Positions 17,897 through 26,562 of a stretch of DNA of 64,000 bases are shown here, piece by piece. Both the position numbers and the translations under genes were made by a program. Source of the stretch: Bacteroidetes bacterium HGW-Bacteroidetes-8 (lineage in GTDB: Bacteria > Bacteroidota > Bacteroidia > Bacteroidales > UBA932). The stretch covers positions 414,278 to 478,277 of the forward strand of contig PHCZ01000001.1 in the NCBI GenBank assembly GCA_002840895.1, written 5' to 3'. Each line of letters starts with the position of its first letter. Positions within the stretch are counted from its first letter, which is position 1. Under the pieces are notes generated by a model. That model saw only the letters and a program-made list of their open reading frames with translations, did not search any database and was not told the DNA's origin.

Positions 17897-19084
17897 ATGG
17901 CGGAAGGTAATACCGATGCACAAAAATATGCTTTAAGAGGTGTCTCATCATCTAAAGAGGATGTTCATAAAGCAATTGAAAGCACAGATAAAGGTTTGTT
18001 TCCAAAAGCTTTTTGTAAAATTGTACCCGATTTTCTCTCAAATGACCCGGAGTATTGCATAGTTATGCACGCAGATGGAGCTGGTACAAAATCTTCACTG
18101 GCATATATTTACTGGAAAGAGACAGGAGATCTCTCTGTTTGGAGAGGCATTGCACAAGATGCGATTGTGATGAATACAGACGATCTTATCTGTGTCGGAG
18201 CATTTGACAACATCCTGCTCTCATCTACAATCGGAAGAGATAAACATCTCATTCCCGGCGAGGTTATCTCCGAAATAATATCCGGTTCTGCCTCTTTTAC
18301 CCAAAAAATGAGAGAGTATGGAATCGATATTCATCTAACAGGAGGAGAGACTGCAGATGTTGGAGACCTGGTGAGGACAATAATCGTTGATAGTACAGTA
18401 TGTGCAAGAATCAAAAGATCTGAAGTTATTGATAACACAAGGATTAAAGAGGGAGACCTCATTGTTGGGCTCTGTTCTTACGGGAAAGCGATTTACGAAG
18501 ATGAGTACAACGGTGGCACAGGCAGCAACGGACTTACATCTGCAAGACACGATCTATTCGGCAAATATCTGGCAGAAAAATATCCTGAGAGCTATAGTAA
18601 CCAGATACCGCCAGAGCTCGCCTATACCGGCAGCAGAAAACTTGATGAGAGAGACACTATAACAGGTGTCACATTTGGTAAACTGCTCCTATCTCCCACA
18701 AGAACTTATGCTCCTGTGGTTAAGGAGATGGTAATGAGTCACAGAGGTGATATTCACGGGATTATTCACTGTTCCGGAGGAGCTCAGACAAAAGTTCTTA
18801 ATTTTATAGATAATCTATCAGTAATAAAGGATAACCTCTTTCCTGTACCGCCTCTCTTTACCCATATACAGAGAGAGTCAGCTACACCCTGGATGGAGAT
18901 GTACAAAGTCTTCAATATGGGACACAGGCTGGAGTTGTATGTGAGCCCTGAGGTTGCAGATGCACTAATAGAGATCTCCGCTAAATACAACATAGAAGCA
19001 AGGGTTATAGGCAGGGTTGACGCCTCGCAAAGAGCGGAGGTGTTATTAAAAACAGAGTATGGAGAGTTTAATTATGTTCGCTGA
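17897..19084 (+). CDS. purM: Phosphoribosylformylglycinamidine cyclo-ligase (AIR synthase)
   Basis: Fifth step of purine synthesis, closing the imidazole ring of AIR. The ATP-binding PurM fold is evident: the segments MHADGAGTKSSLAY, IVMNTDDLICVGA, LTGGETADVGDLVRT and the C-terminal IHCSGGAQTKVL are conserved landmarks. At 395 residues it is about 50 longer than E. coli PurM, mostly from an insert before the second domain (LTSARHDLFGKYLAEKYPESYSNQIPPELAYTG). Its end overlaps the following lipoprotein gene by 11 or 26 bases. Confidence 0.92.
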   Translation: MAEGNTDAQKYALRGVSSSKEDVHKAIESTDKGLFPKAFCKIVPDFLSNDPEYCIVMHADGAGTKSSLAYIYWKETGDLSVWRGIAQDAIVMNTDDLICVGAFDNILLSSTIGRDKHLIPGEVISEIISGSASFTQKMREYGIDIHLTGGETADVGDLVRTIIVDSTVCARIKRSEVIDNTRIKEGDLIVGLCSYGKAIYEDEYNGGTGSNGLTSARHDLFGKYLAEKYPESYSNQIPPELAYTGSRKLDERDTITGVTFGKLLLSPTRTYAPVVKEMVMSHRGDIHGIIHCSGGAQTKVLNFIDNLSVIKDNLFPVPPLFTHIQRESATPWMEMYKVFNMGHRLELYVSPEVADALIEISAKYNIEARVIGRVDASQRAEVLLKTEYGEFNYVR

Positions 19085-20534
19085 CTGTTTTAAAAAATCC
19101 GGGATTATTCAATTGGTTTTTATCTCTGTGATTCTATTATCGGGATGTACAGAGTCCCGAAATGTCAACCCGGGTGAGGAGGTTGCTATTATATCCAAGG
19201 CACTTGAAGATAGCACCTCTGTCTATTATGCCAACTTTAATAACTACCCTGCAGATCTTAAAAGCTTGCCTGTAGGGATGTTTGACTCCGGTACAGGAGG
19301 GCTGACTGTTCTTGAGCAATTTCTTGTAATTGACAGCTTCAACAATACAACCGGAGTGGAGTATCCGGATGGAGTGCCCGATTTTGACGGAGAAGAGTTT
19401 ATCTACCTTGCAGACCAGGCAAATATGCCGTACGGGGTCTACTCTTCTCAGAACAAGACAGATTACCTTAGAGAGCTAATAATAAAGGATGCACTTTTTC
19501 TCACCACAGGGTCAAAAAGAACCAAGGTGGTAGTAATTGCCTGCAATACAGCTACCGCTTTCGGACTGGAAGATGTGTCACGTATGTTGCAATTCAGCTC
19601 GACCGGTGTCAAAGCTATTGGGGTAATTGACGCAGGTGTTGAGGGAGCAATGAGCAGGATATCACACGACGAAAAGAGTTTTGCTGTTGGGGTCTTGGCA
19701 ACCGTTGGAACGATTGCTTCCGGGGGATATGAAAGAAGCATAATCAAATACTCTAAACAGATGGGATACACCGGTGATATTAGGGTGGTAAACCAGGGGG
19801 GAGCCGGTTTTGCAGAGGCTGTAGATTCCGAAGTTGACTACATTTCCAAAAATGCAACAGAAGTAAGAGAGAACTACAGAGGACCTCGTTTTGGAGACTC
19901 GATTGGTATACAACGGGCGCTGCTATCTCTCTATAATTTTGATACTACAGGTAACTCTCTGCTTGTGAAAAGGGATAAAAACGGAGATATTGAAGATATT
20001 CAGCTTAACTCCTCCGGAAATTATGCACGATTCCATATGGTCTCACTACTTGAGAGGCACAGGTTGGAAAATCCGGGAGTTGTAATGAAGAGCATTATTC
20101 TTGGATGTACACACTACCCATATCTTGAAGATACATTAAGAGAGGTTATAGCAGAGCTAAGAGATTACTCTCAAGGTGACATAAAGCCCTATGAATCTAT
20201 TCTGGATGCAGAAATTCTCTTTATCGACCCCGCTGTAAACACTGCTAAAGAGACCTTCAAACTTCTATTTGCACAAAATTTGTTAAAAAGAGAGAGTAGC
20301 GGGAACAGAGTTGATGCTTTTATATCTGTCCCCCACAATGATTTGCCAAAAGAGGCAAAAGATTCGAGCGGAAACCTTACATTCAACTTTAAGTATGGCC
20401 GCGACACAGGTTCAGAAGTACCTTCGGTAACTGTTACCCCTTTTTCTAAAGCTAACATAAACAGGGATAACCTTACCAGAATAGAGCAGAGATTACCACT
20501 TTCGTACTCTCTTTTAAAAAATAATATAGAGTAG
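19059..20534 (+). CDS. Lipoprotein homologous to glutamate racemase
   Basis: A 491-residue protein with a signal peptide and lipobox (ILLSGC, Cys30), followed by a glutamate/aspartate racemase domain. The catalytic pair is conserved: Cys162 in VIACNTATA and Cys350 in LGCTHYPYL, with Asp76 in MFDSGTGG and MPYG at 123-126. Cytosolic MurI enzymes have about 260-290 residues; this one has extra sequence at about 90-112, at about 252-336 between the two catalytic halves, and a longer C-terminus. A second ATG five codons in (MFADCFKK) is equally possible. It overlaps purM. An exported racemase is unexpected; it could instead act on another substrate, or be a non-racemase hydrolase of the same fold. 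Confidence 0.8.
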   Translation: MESLIMFADCFKKSGIIQLVFISVILLSGCTESRNVNPGEEVAIISKALEDSTSVYYANFNNYPADLKSLPVGMFDSGTGGLTVLEQFLVIDSFNNTTGVEYPDGVPDFDGEEFIYLADQANMPYGVYSSQNKTDYLRELIIKDALFLTTGSKRTKVVVIACNTATAFGLEDVSRMLQFSSTGVKAIGVIDAGVEGAMSRISHDEKSFAVGVLATVGTIASGGYERSIIKYSKQMGYTGDIRVVNQGGAGFAEAVDSEVDYISKNATEVRENYRGPRFGDSIGIQRALLSLYNFDTTGNSLLVKRDKNGDIEDIQLNSSGNYARFHMVSLLERHRLENPGVVMKSIILGCTHYPYLEDTLREVIAELRDYSQGDIKPYESILDAEILFIDPAVNTAKETFKLLFAQNLLKRESSGNRVDAFISVPHNDLPKEAKDSSGNLTFNFKYGRDTGSEVPSVTVTPFSKANINRDNLTRIEQRLPLSYSLLKNNIE

Positions 20535-21176
20535 ATGATTTATAAACCGACAATAACACCCGATGAGTTAGAACATCTGCCTGTAGCCGAATTCAATGGT
20601 GAGATAGTTGTTGTTAACCAAGTAGATGAAAAGTATTACGAAGCGATAGATTATCTTAAAAATCAGAAGATAATCGGGTTTGACACAGAAACCAGACCAT
20701 CTTTTACCGCTAATACCAAAAGAAATCTTGTTGCACTGCTTCAGTTGAGTGGTAAGGATAGAGCCTATATTTTCCGTCTTCATAATACCGGTCTTTTACC
20801 AGATTTGGTAAAAATTTTATCGACATCAAGAATAATTAAGGTTGGAGCAGCAGTCACAGACGACATAAGAGCTCTTCAATACCACACCAAGTTTATCTCA
20901 AAGGGTTTTATAGATTTACAGAGCATAGCATCCAACTGGGGTATTCAGGAGAAGAGTGTCAGAAAGATGGCAGCTATCATCCTTGGAGTAAGAGTCTCAA
21001 AATCTCAGCAGCTCTCCAATTGGGAGAGTGCAGATCTCTCAATCGCCCAGATACATTATGCCGCTGTTGATGCGTGGGTGTGCCAGAAGATGTATCTTAA
21101 ATTACTGAGTACTCCTGTATTAAAAACACCCCTGCCTCAGGCCGCAACTAAGCCTGCACCAAATAAAAGCCTTTGA
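20535..21176 (+). CDS. DEDD-type 3'-5' exonuclease (RNase D-like domain)
   Basis: A 213-residue stand-alone exonuclease domain. The DEDDy residues are visible: Asp50 and Glu52 in GFDTETRP, Asp109/110 in GAAVTDDIRAL, and Tyr175 with Asp179 in YAAVDAW. There is no HRDC domain as in RNase D and no helicase domain as in WRN. It begins directly after the stop of the racemase-like gene (TAGATG) and is followed by a 23S-type methyltransferase, so a role in RNA processing is plausible but inferred. Confidence 0.88.
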   Translation: MIYKPTITPDELEHLPVAEFNGEIVVVNQVDEKYYEAIDYLKNQKIIGFDTETRPSFTANTKRNLVALLQLSGKDRAYIFRLHNTGLLPDLVKILSTSRIIKVGAAVTDDIRALQYHTKFISKGFIDLQSIASNWGIQEKSVRKMAAIILGVRVSKSQQLSNWESADLSIAQIHYAAVDAWVCQKMYLKLLSTPVLKTPLPQAATKPAPNKSL

Positions 21177-21178
21177 TT

Positions 21179-22420
21179 ATGTCAAAAATTTATCTAAGAA
21201 AGGGGAGAGAGGAGTCCCTTAAACGGTTTCATCCGTGGGTCTTCTCGGGAGCGATTGAGAGTATTGATAAATCTGCAAAAGAGGGAGATATTTTACAGAT
21301 ATTCTCTTATAACGATGAGTTTCTTGGGTGTGGTCACTACCAAATAGGTTCAATTGCATTACGCATTCTCAGTTTTGACAAATCTGCATTGGAGAGCTCA
21401 TTTTGGCTCAATCGCATCACTGAAGCGCACAATCTGCGATGCGCTCTGGGTATTGCCTTCAAAACAGATGAGGGCGCAAACTCTTCTCCGAAGAGTCAGG
21501 GCACAAACTCATACAGGCTTATTCACGGAGAGGGAGATATGCTGCCCGGCCTAATTATAGACCTCTATAATGGTGTGGCAGTAATTCAATCTCACTCCGC
21601 AGGGATGTTTCTCTCAAGAGACAAAATAACAGCTGCCTTAAGGGAGTTATATGGCGACAATCTTAAAGCTGTCTATGATAAAAGTGCCTCTACTGCCCCC
21701 TTTAAAGCATCCCTTAATTTAGAGGAGGGCTATCTTTACCAAAGAGAGGATTTCGATGAGAACGACTGTATAATCAAAGAGAATGGACATCTCTTTAAAG
21801 TTGACTGGAGAGAGGGTCAGAAGACAGGTTTTTTTCTTGACCAGAGAGAGAATCGGGCTATGGTGCAGAGGTTCTCAAAAGGGAGAAGAGTACTCAACCT
21901 GTTCTGCTATACCGGAGGGTTCTCTGTTTATGCACTTGCCGGTGGTGCACTCTCTGTTGATTCTGTAGACAGCTCTGCAAAAGCGATTGAGCTGCTGGAG
22001 AAAAATATTGAGCTTAACAGAGCAGAGAGAGGATCTGTGCCAATTGCACCTCACAACGCTTACTGCACAGATGCCATAGAGTTTATAAAGTCAAAGAGAG
22101 AGGATGCATACGACCTGATTGTTGTGGATCCGCCTGCATTTGCAAAGCACAGAGGTGCGTTGAGTAATGCATTAAGGGCGTACCAGAGGTTGAACTACTC
22201 TGCATTTACAGCTATTGCTCCTGGTGGAATCATATTCACTTACAGCTGCTCACAGGTTGTAGATAAAGTCTCCTTTGCAGAGGCAGTATTCTCTGCAGCT
22301 GCACAAAGTGGAAGGAGGGTGAGGGTTATTGATCGGCTTACCCAACCGGGAGATCACCCTGTAAACATTTTTCATCCCGAGGGTGAGTATCTTAAAGGGT
22401 TGGTTCTTTTTGTCGAGTAG
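21179..22420 (+). CDS. Class I SAM-dependent rRNA methyltransferase (RlmI-like)
   Basis: A 413-residue methyltransferase with an N-terminal PUA domain (HPWVFSGAIESI) and the RlmI/RlmO layout: GEGDMLPGLIIDLY, WREGQKTGFFLDQRENR, SAM-binding VLNLFCYTGGFSVYALAGGA and the catalytic-site motif VVDPPAFAKH, with SCSQ further on (TYSCSQVV). It probably makes 5-methylcytosine in 23S rRNA. The track start is a TTG two codons upstream; the ATG giving MSKIYLRKGREES is preferred. Start and previous stop are two bases apart. Confidence 0.9.
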   Translation: MSKIYLRKGREESLKRFHPWVFSGAIESIDKSAKEGDILQIFSYNDEFLGCGHYQIGSIALRILSFDKSALESSFWLNRITEAHNLRCALGIAFKTDEGANSSPKSQGTNSYRLIHGEGDMLPGLIIDLYNGVAVIQSHSAGMFLSRDKITAALRELYGDNLKAVYDKSASTAPFKASLNLEEGYLYQREDFDENDCIIKENGHLFKVDWREGQKTGFFLDQRENRAMVQRFSKGRRVLNLFCYTGGFSVYALAGGALSVDSVDSSAKAIELLEKNIELNRAERGSVPIAPHNAYCTDAIEFIKSKREDAYDLIVVDPPAFAKHRGALSNALRAYQRLNYSAFTAIAPGGIIFTYSCSQVVDKVSFAEAVFSAAAQSGRRVRVIDRLTQPGDHPVNIFHPEGEYLKGLVLFVE

Positions 22421-22438
22421 CTGTTTTTCTTATCTTTG
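22409..22438 (+). promoter_or_regulatory. Promoter of the methionine sulfoxide reductase gene
   Basis: TTTG, 18 bases, TATCTTTG: a near-perfect match to the Bacteroidota housekeeping promoter. The -33 box lies in the last codons of the methyltransferase gene; the ATG follows the -7 box by 23 bases. Confidence 0.82.
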
Positions 22439-22461
22439 TTTACTAATAAAAATATACAAAG

Positions 22462-22971
22462 ATGGAGAAGCTGGAGATTCCTAAAGGTGATAAGGCCCAT
22501 ATTTACAACTCTTTAATTCCTCAAATTCACGCTCTTATTCAAGGCGAAGATGATATATATGCAAATCTTGCCAACGTTGCAGCAGCTCTTAAAGAGGCCT
22601 TCGGTCACTTTTGGGTAGGGTTTTACATTGTGAAAGCTGACTCTTGTGAGTATGGTAAAAAATTGGTTCTTGGGCCATTCCAGGGACCCGTTGCCTGTAC
22701 AAGAATTGCTTTTGGTAAAGGGGTATGCGGAACTGCCTGGAGAGAGAGACGTACTGTTGTGGTTTATGATGTGGAGCAGTTTCCGGGACATATTGCCTGT
22801 AGTTCACTCTCAAGATCAGAGATTGTAGTCCCCATCTTTAAAGATTCTCAGGTGTTTGCTGTGTTGGACATAGATAGTACCGAGCTTGGCTCATTTGACC
22901 AAACTGATGCTGAATATCTGGAAAAACTCTTCCCTCAAGACTATTTGGACTCTTATCAATTTTCACTTTAA
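22462..22971 (+). CDS. msrC: Free methionine-(R)-sulfoxide reductase (GAF domain)
   Basis: Repairs free methionine-(R)-sulfoxide using thioredoxin. It has 169 residues forming one GAF domain. The three family cysteines are visible: Cys79 in PVACTRI, Cys89 in GKGVCGTAW and Cys113 in FPGHIACSSLSRSEIVVP, in the same spacing pattern as the E. coli and yeast enzymes. No signal peptide. The symbol follows older usage for the E. coli gene. The promoter directly upstream is well formed; the aminopeptidase lipoprotein follows 11 bases later. Confidence 0.92.
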   Translation: MEKLEIPKGDKAHIYNSLIPQIHALIQGEDDIYANLANVAAALKEAFGHFWVGFYIVKADSCEYGKKLVLGPFQGPVACTRIAFGKGVCGTAWRERRTVVVYDVEQFPGHIACSSLSRSEIVVPIFKDSQVFAVLDIDSTELGSFDQTDAEYLEKLFPQDYLDSYQFSL

Positions 22972-22982
22972 CAGCCATCAAA

Positions 22983-25415
22983 ATGAGACTAAGTTTACTC
23001 TCCACATTGATATTGTTAACATTGTTTACTATCTCCTGCAATGAGGAGATTGTAAAAATCCCCGCCGATTCAGGAGTAAGCAGAGAGCTTGCCATTTTCA
23101 GGAAAGAGTCACTATCAGCTATAGAGTATAAACTCCATTTTTCTATACCTGCTCAAAAAGAGTCTCAAATTGACGCAACTGCCAAGATCACTTTTAACCT
23201 TAAGAGAAAGCTCCCCGTTATACTGGACTTTAAACCTTCATACCAAATTGATGATAAGCTCCCTCTTGAGGTATCCATCAACGGAAAGCAAAGAGAGATT
23301 AAATATGAAAATGAACATCTGTATATTCCCTCCCAATATTTAGAGAAGGGTAACAACTTTGTTGAAATTGATTTTTTAGCCGGTGAGCAATCTCTAAACA
23401 GAAGAGATGATATGCTATATACACTGCTTGTCCCGGACAGGGCAAGAACTCTCTTCCCCTGTTTTGATCAACCGGATCTTAAAGCTATCTATAAACTCTC
23501 TCTTGAAATCCCTTTGGGTTGGGAGGCACTTGCCAACGGCAGATTGATGGCATCCGATAGTTTGTTGGATAGGATGTTGTTGAATTTTACCCCCACTGAG
23601 CCTATATCTACCTATCTCTTCTCATTTGTAGCAGGTAGGTTTCAAAAGATAAAGGAGAGCAGAGGTTCTAGGGAGATAAATATCTATCACAGAGAGAGTG
23701 ACCCACATAAAACGGCACAATTCGGCACTATTTTTAACCAGATATTCGGCTCTCTGGAGTGGTTAGAGGAGTATACTGCTATTGAGTACCCATTCACAAA
23801 ATATGATATTGCAATTGTTCCGGGATTTCAGTACGGAGGTATGGAGCATATGGGGGCCACACTCTATTCAGATAGAACAATGTTCCTTGATAAAAGTGCG
23901 ACTATTTCTGATGAGTTAAACCGTGCAAAACTTATCGCCCACGAGACAGCACATATGTGGTTTGGAGACTATGTTACAATGCCTTGGTTTGATGATGTTT
24001 GGACTAAAGAGGTGTTTGCCAACTGGTTTGCATCTAAAATTGTATCTCCTATGTTTCCAAATATAAACCATCGCCTCAATTTTATTAATACTTACTTCCC
24101 GGCATCCTATGCCGAAGATAGGAGTGAGGGTTCTAATCCGGTTCAGCAGCAGTTGGACAATCTAAACAATGCCGGGCTTGTCTATGGTAATATTATCTAC
24201 AACAAAGCTCCGATTGTGATGGATAAATTGGTTACCAAGGTTGGTGAAGAGAGCTTCCGAAAGGGGATAAGAGAGTATCTTAAAAGCTACTCTTACTCTA
24301 ATGCATCCTGGGATCAACTCATTACTATTCTTGACTCACTCTCGCCGGAGGATCTTACCCGATGGAGTAATGTGTGGATAAAGGAGAGGGGGATGCCGCA
24401 TATATTTATGGAATTTCACGGAGATTCAGTTACATACCGGCAAAAAGATCCGCTGGGAAGAGGATTGGTATGGGAGCAGAGTCTTGTAAGCGAAGAGGTC
24501 CCAAATTCCGATGGAATGGGTTACGGACTCTTTGTATTGGATAGCACTCTCTCGACAAGAGTTATGAACCTGTTGTTTTCAAACGGATTAAAGGATGATG
24601 TCACCAGGCTGTCATCAATAATTAATCTATACGAAAATCTTGAAGCAGGTTACATCGATGCCTCACAGTTTGTATCTGCAATCTCTTCATATTTAAGTAG
24701 TGAGAAGAATCCAATAATCTTTTCCCGGGTTGTGGGATATCTGGGGAGCGATATTTTGAGGAAGCATTTTTTGCAGATAGAGACTCTCCTTTGGAATCTA
24801 CTCTCCAGCTCGCCAAATGCACAGTTTCGCTCAATGGCATTTAGCTCTTACATTAATGTAGCTACATCTGCAGATGCATCGTTAAAATTGTATCGAATAT
24901 GGGAATCTCCTGAGCTATTTACAAAGGTAAAGGTAGGTGAGAGAGATCTTATGAAACTCTCATATGAGTTGGCGGTGAGATACCCTCATAGATACAATCA
25001 GATAAATGATTACCAGAGAGCCAGGCTTTCCGGCGATGATAGAAAAAAGGAGTTTGGTTTTATCTACCCCTCTGTATCCTCAACTAAGAGTGTAAGAGAC
25101 TCTGTTTTTAACTCCCTTTTGAGTGAAAAGAACAGAGAGGTAGAGCCTTGGGCTGCAACTGCCTTGAGCTATCTTAACCATCGTCTTATACAAACGAACT
25201 CTCTGGAGTACATACGCCCTGCTCTGGATATTATAGAGCAGATTCAAAGATCAGGGGATATATTCTTTCCCTCAAACTGGCTAAGGGCTCTTTTGGGAGG
25301 GCATAGCTCCGACTCAGCAAAAGAGACGGTATCTGCATTCCTTAAAGAGAGAACAGATCTTCACCCTATGCTACGACTTAAAGTACTACAACAGTCACAC
25401 CATCTCAACAGATAG
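22983..25415 (+). CDS. M1-family aminopeptidase lipoprotein
   Basis: Zinc aminopeptidase of 810 residues, exported and lipid-anchored (signal peptide to about 18, lipobox TISC). Zinc ligands are His320 and His324 of HETAH and Glu343 in WTKEVFANW. The exopeptidase motif GxMEN reads GGMEH at 285-289, with His in place of Asn. Residues 23-200 form the N-terminal beta domain and the C-terminal half is helical, as in larger M1 enzymes. It probably releases N-terminal amino acids from peptides in the periplasm or at the cell surface. The EamA transporter begins at the base after its stop codon. Confidence 0.93.
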   Translation: MRLSLLSTLILLTLFTISCNEEIVKIPADSGVSRELAIFRKESLSAIEYKLHFSIPAQKESQIDATAKITFNLKRKLPVILDFKPSYQIDDKLPLEVSINGKQREIKYENEHLYIPSQYLEKGNNFVEIDFLAGEQSLNRRDDMLYTLLVPDRARTLFPCFDQPDLKAIYKLSLEIPLGWEALANGRLMASDSLLDRMLLNFTPTEPISTYLFSFVAGRFQKIKESRGSREINIYHRESDPHKTAQFGTIFNQIFGSLEWLEEYTAIEYPFTKYDIAIVPGFQYGGMEHMGATLYSDRTMFLDKSATISDELNRAKLIAHETAHMWFGDYVTMPWFDDVWTKEVFANWFASKIVSPMFPNINHRLNFINTYFPASYAEDRSEGSNPVQQQLDNLNNAGLVYGNIIYNKAPIVMDKLVTKVGEESFRKGIREYLKSYSYSNASWDQLITILDSLSPEDLTRWSNVWIKERGMPHIFMEFHGDSVTYRQKDPLGRGLVWEQSLVSEEVPNSDGMGYGLFVLDSTLSTRVMNLLFSNGLKDDVTRLSSIINLYENLEAGYIDASQFVSAISSYLSSEKNPIIFSRVVGYLGSDILRKHFLQIETLLWNLLSSSPNAQFRSMAFSSYINVATSADASLKLYRIWESPELFTKVKVGERDLMKLSYELAVRYPHRYNQINDYQRARLSGDDRKKEFGFIYPSVSSTKSVRDSVFNSLLSEKNREVEPWAATALSYLNHRLIQTNSLEYIRPALDIIEQIQRSGDIFFPSNWLRALLGGHSSDSAKETVSAFLKERTDLHPMLRLKVLQQSHHLNR

Positions 25416-26297
25416 ATGAAAAACCAGACAAAGGCTCTAATTATGGGTGGATTCGTGGTTCTTTTCTGGTCCACGGTTGCAACTGCTTTTAAGATTGCAC
25501 TTGCAGATATGAGTTATATAATGCTTTTATTGATAGCCTCTATAACAGCTCTCTTAGTATCCTTCGGGGAGATTCTTAGAACAGGTAAACTCGCTCAGGT
25601 TAGAGTATTTTTCAGAAATAGAGATATGATTATAAAGGGCGCTCTGCAGGGTCTGCTAAATCCTTTTCTATACTACCTTATTCTCTTTAAAGCTTACTCA
25701 CTTCTTCCGGCACAGATTGCCCAGCCCCTTAACTACTCCTGGCAAGTTGTTCTGATAATTATGATGGCTGTTTTTTTTAAACAGAAACTAAAGTGGCAGC
25801 AAATCGCTGGTGTGCTTGTGAGCTTTTCCGGGATAATTATGCTCTCTGCAAACAATGCAGCCTCTGCAGATGGTAAGCTATCACTCCTGGGTATTATACT
25901 GGCCCTGGGAAGTACTTTTGTATGGGCATCTTACTGGATGTCTAAAATAGAGTCAAAAGAGGACTCCTCTGTCTCCCTTTTTGTCAATTTTCTCTTCGGC
26001 TCTCTCTACCTTATTGTTTTAACTCTCTTTATTCCAATGGATTTTCCCTCACTAAAACCTTTTCTTGCAGCAGTATATGTAGGATGCTTTGAGATGGGAG
26101 TAACTTTTATCCTTTGGGGAAAAGCTTTGAACATTGCAACAAACAGAGTCACATTAGCTCAGGTTACATATCTCTCTCCGGTTTTATCACTTCTGTTAAT
26201 TCATTTTATATTGGGCGAAAGTATTGGTATATTGACAGTTGCAGGTCTTGTCTTTATTATTGGCGGTATTCTGGTTAGCAATCTAAAAAAAGGGTAA
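25416..26297 (+). CDS. EamA/DMT-family transporter
   Basis: A 293-residue inner-membrane protein with two EamA repeats and about ten membrane segments, the first at 8-26 (ALIMGGFVVLFWSTVATAF). Family features include the WSTVATAFK start, the NYSWQVV stretch ending the first repeat and the LSPVLSLLLIHFILGE ending. Substrates of this family are often amino acids or metabolites, usually exported. Placement directly behind an aminopeptidase gene (TAGATG) suggests an amino-acid connection; this is inference. Confidence 0.88.
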   Translation: MKNQTKALIMGGFVVLFWSTVATAFKIALADMSYIMLLLIASITALLVSFGEILRTGKLAQVRVFFRNRDMIIKGALQGLLNPFLYYLILFKAYSLLPAQIAQPLNYSWQVVLIIMMAVFFKQKLKWQQIAGVLVSFSGIIMLSANNAASADGKLSLLGIILALGSTFVWASYWMSKIESKEDSSVSLFVNFLFGSLYLIVLTLFIPMDFPSLKPFLAAVYVGCFEMGVTFILWGKALNIATNRVTLAQVTYLSPVLSLLLIHFILGESIGILTVAGLVFIIGGILVSNLKKG

Positions 26298-26312
26298 TTC
26301 CCCGTTTCTCAT

Positions 26313-26342
26313 TTTGCCGTTTAAAAAAAATAGCTATCTTTG
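26313..26342 (+). promoter_or_regulatory. Promoter of tRNA-Cys
   Basis: TTTG, 18 bases, TATCTTTG: a near-perfect Bacteroidota promoter ending 12 bases before the tRNA. Confidence 0.85.
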
Positions 26343-26354
26343 CAAACTCAAATT

Positions 26355-26425
26355 GGTACCCTGGCCGAGCGGTTAGGCAACGGTCTGCAAAACCGTGTAC
26401 AGCAGTTCGATTCTGCTGGGTACCT
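26355..26425 (+). tRNA. tRNA-Cys (GCA)
   Basis: A 71-base cloverleaf. Acceptor stem GGTACCC pairs with GGGTACC, the anticodon stem ACGGT/ACCGT frames the loop CTGCAAA with anticodon GCA, and the T arm is AGCAG-TTCGATT-CTGCT. CCA is not encoded. It has its own promoter and terminator. Confidence 0.96.
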
Positions 26426-26431
26426 CATAAA

Positions 26432-26458
26432 AAAGGCCGGGTAACTACCCCGGCCTTT
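26432..26458 (+). terminator. Terminator downstream of tRNA-Cys
   Basis: AAAGGCCGGG and CCCGGCCTTT form a perfect 10-bp stem with a short loop just after the tRNA. It is symmetrical and could also stop transcripts of the convergent dsbD-like gene. Confidence 0.85.
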
Positions 26459-26562
26459 CCCACTTAACTATTAACCACTAACTCAACTAACCAAATCTCC
26501 CGCCTCATTTGAAATCACTCGCCTCTGCCCTAACATAATCCGGGAAACAAACACCTACCGGA

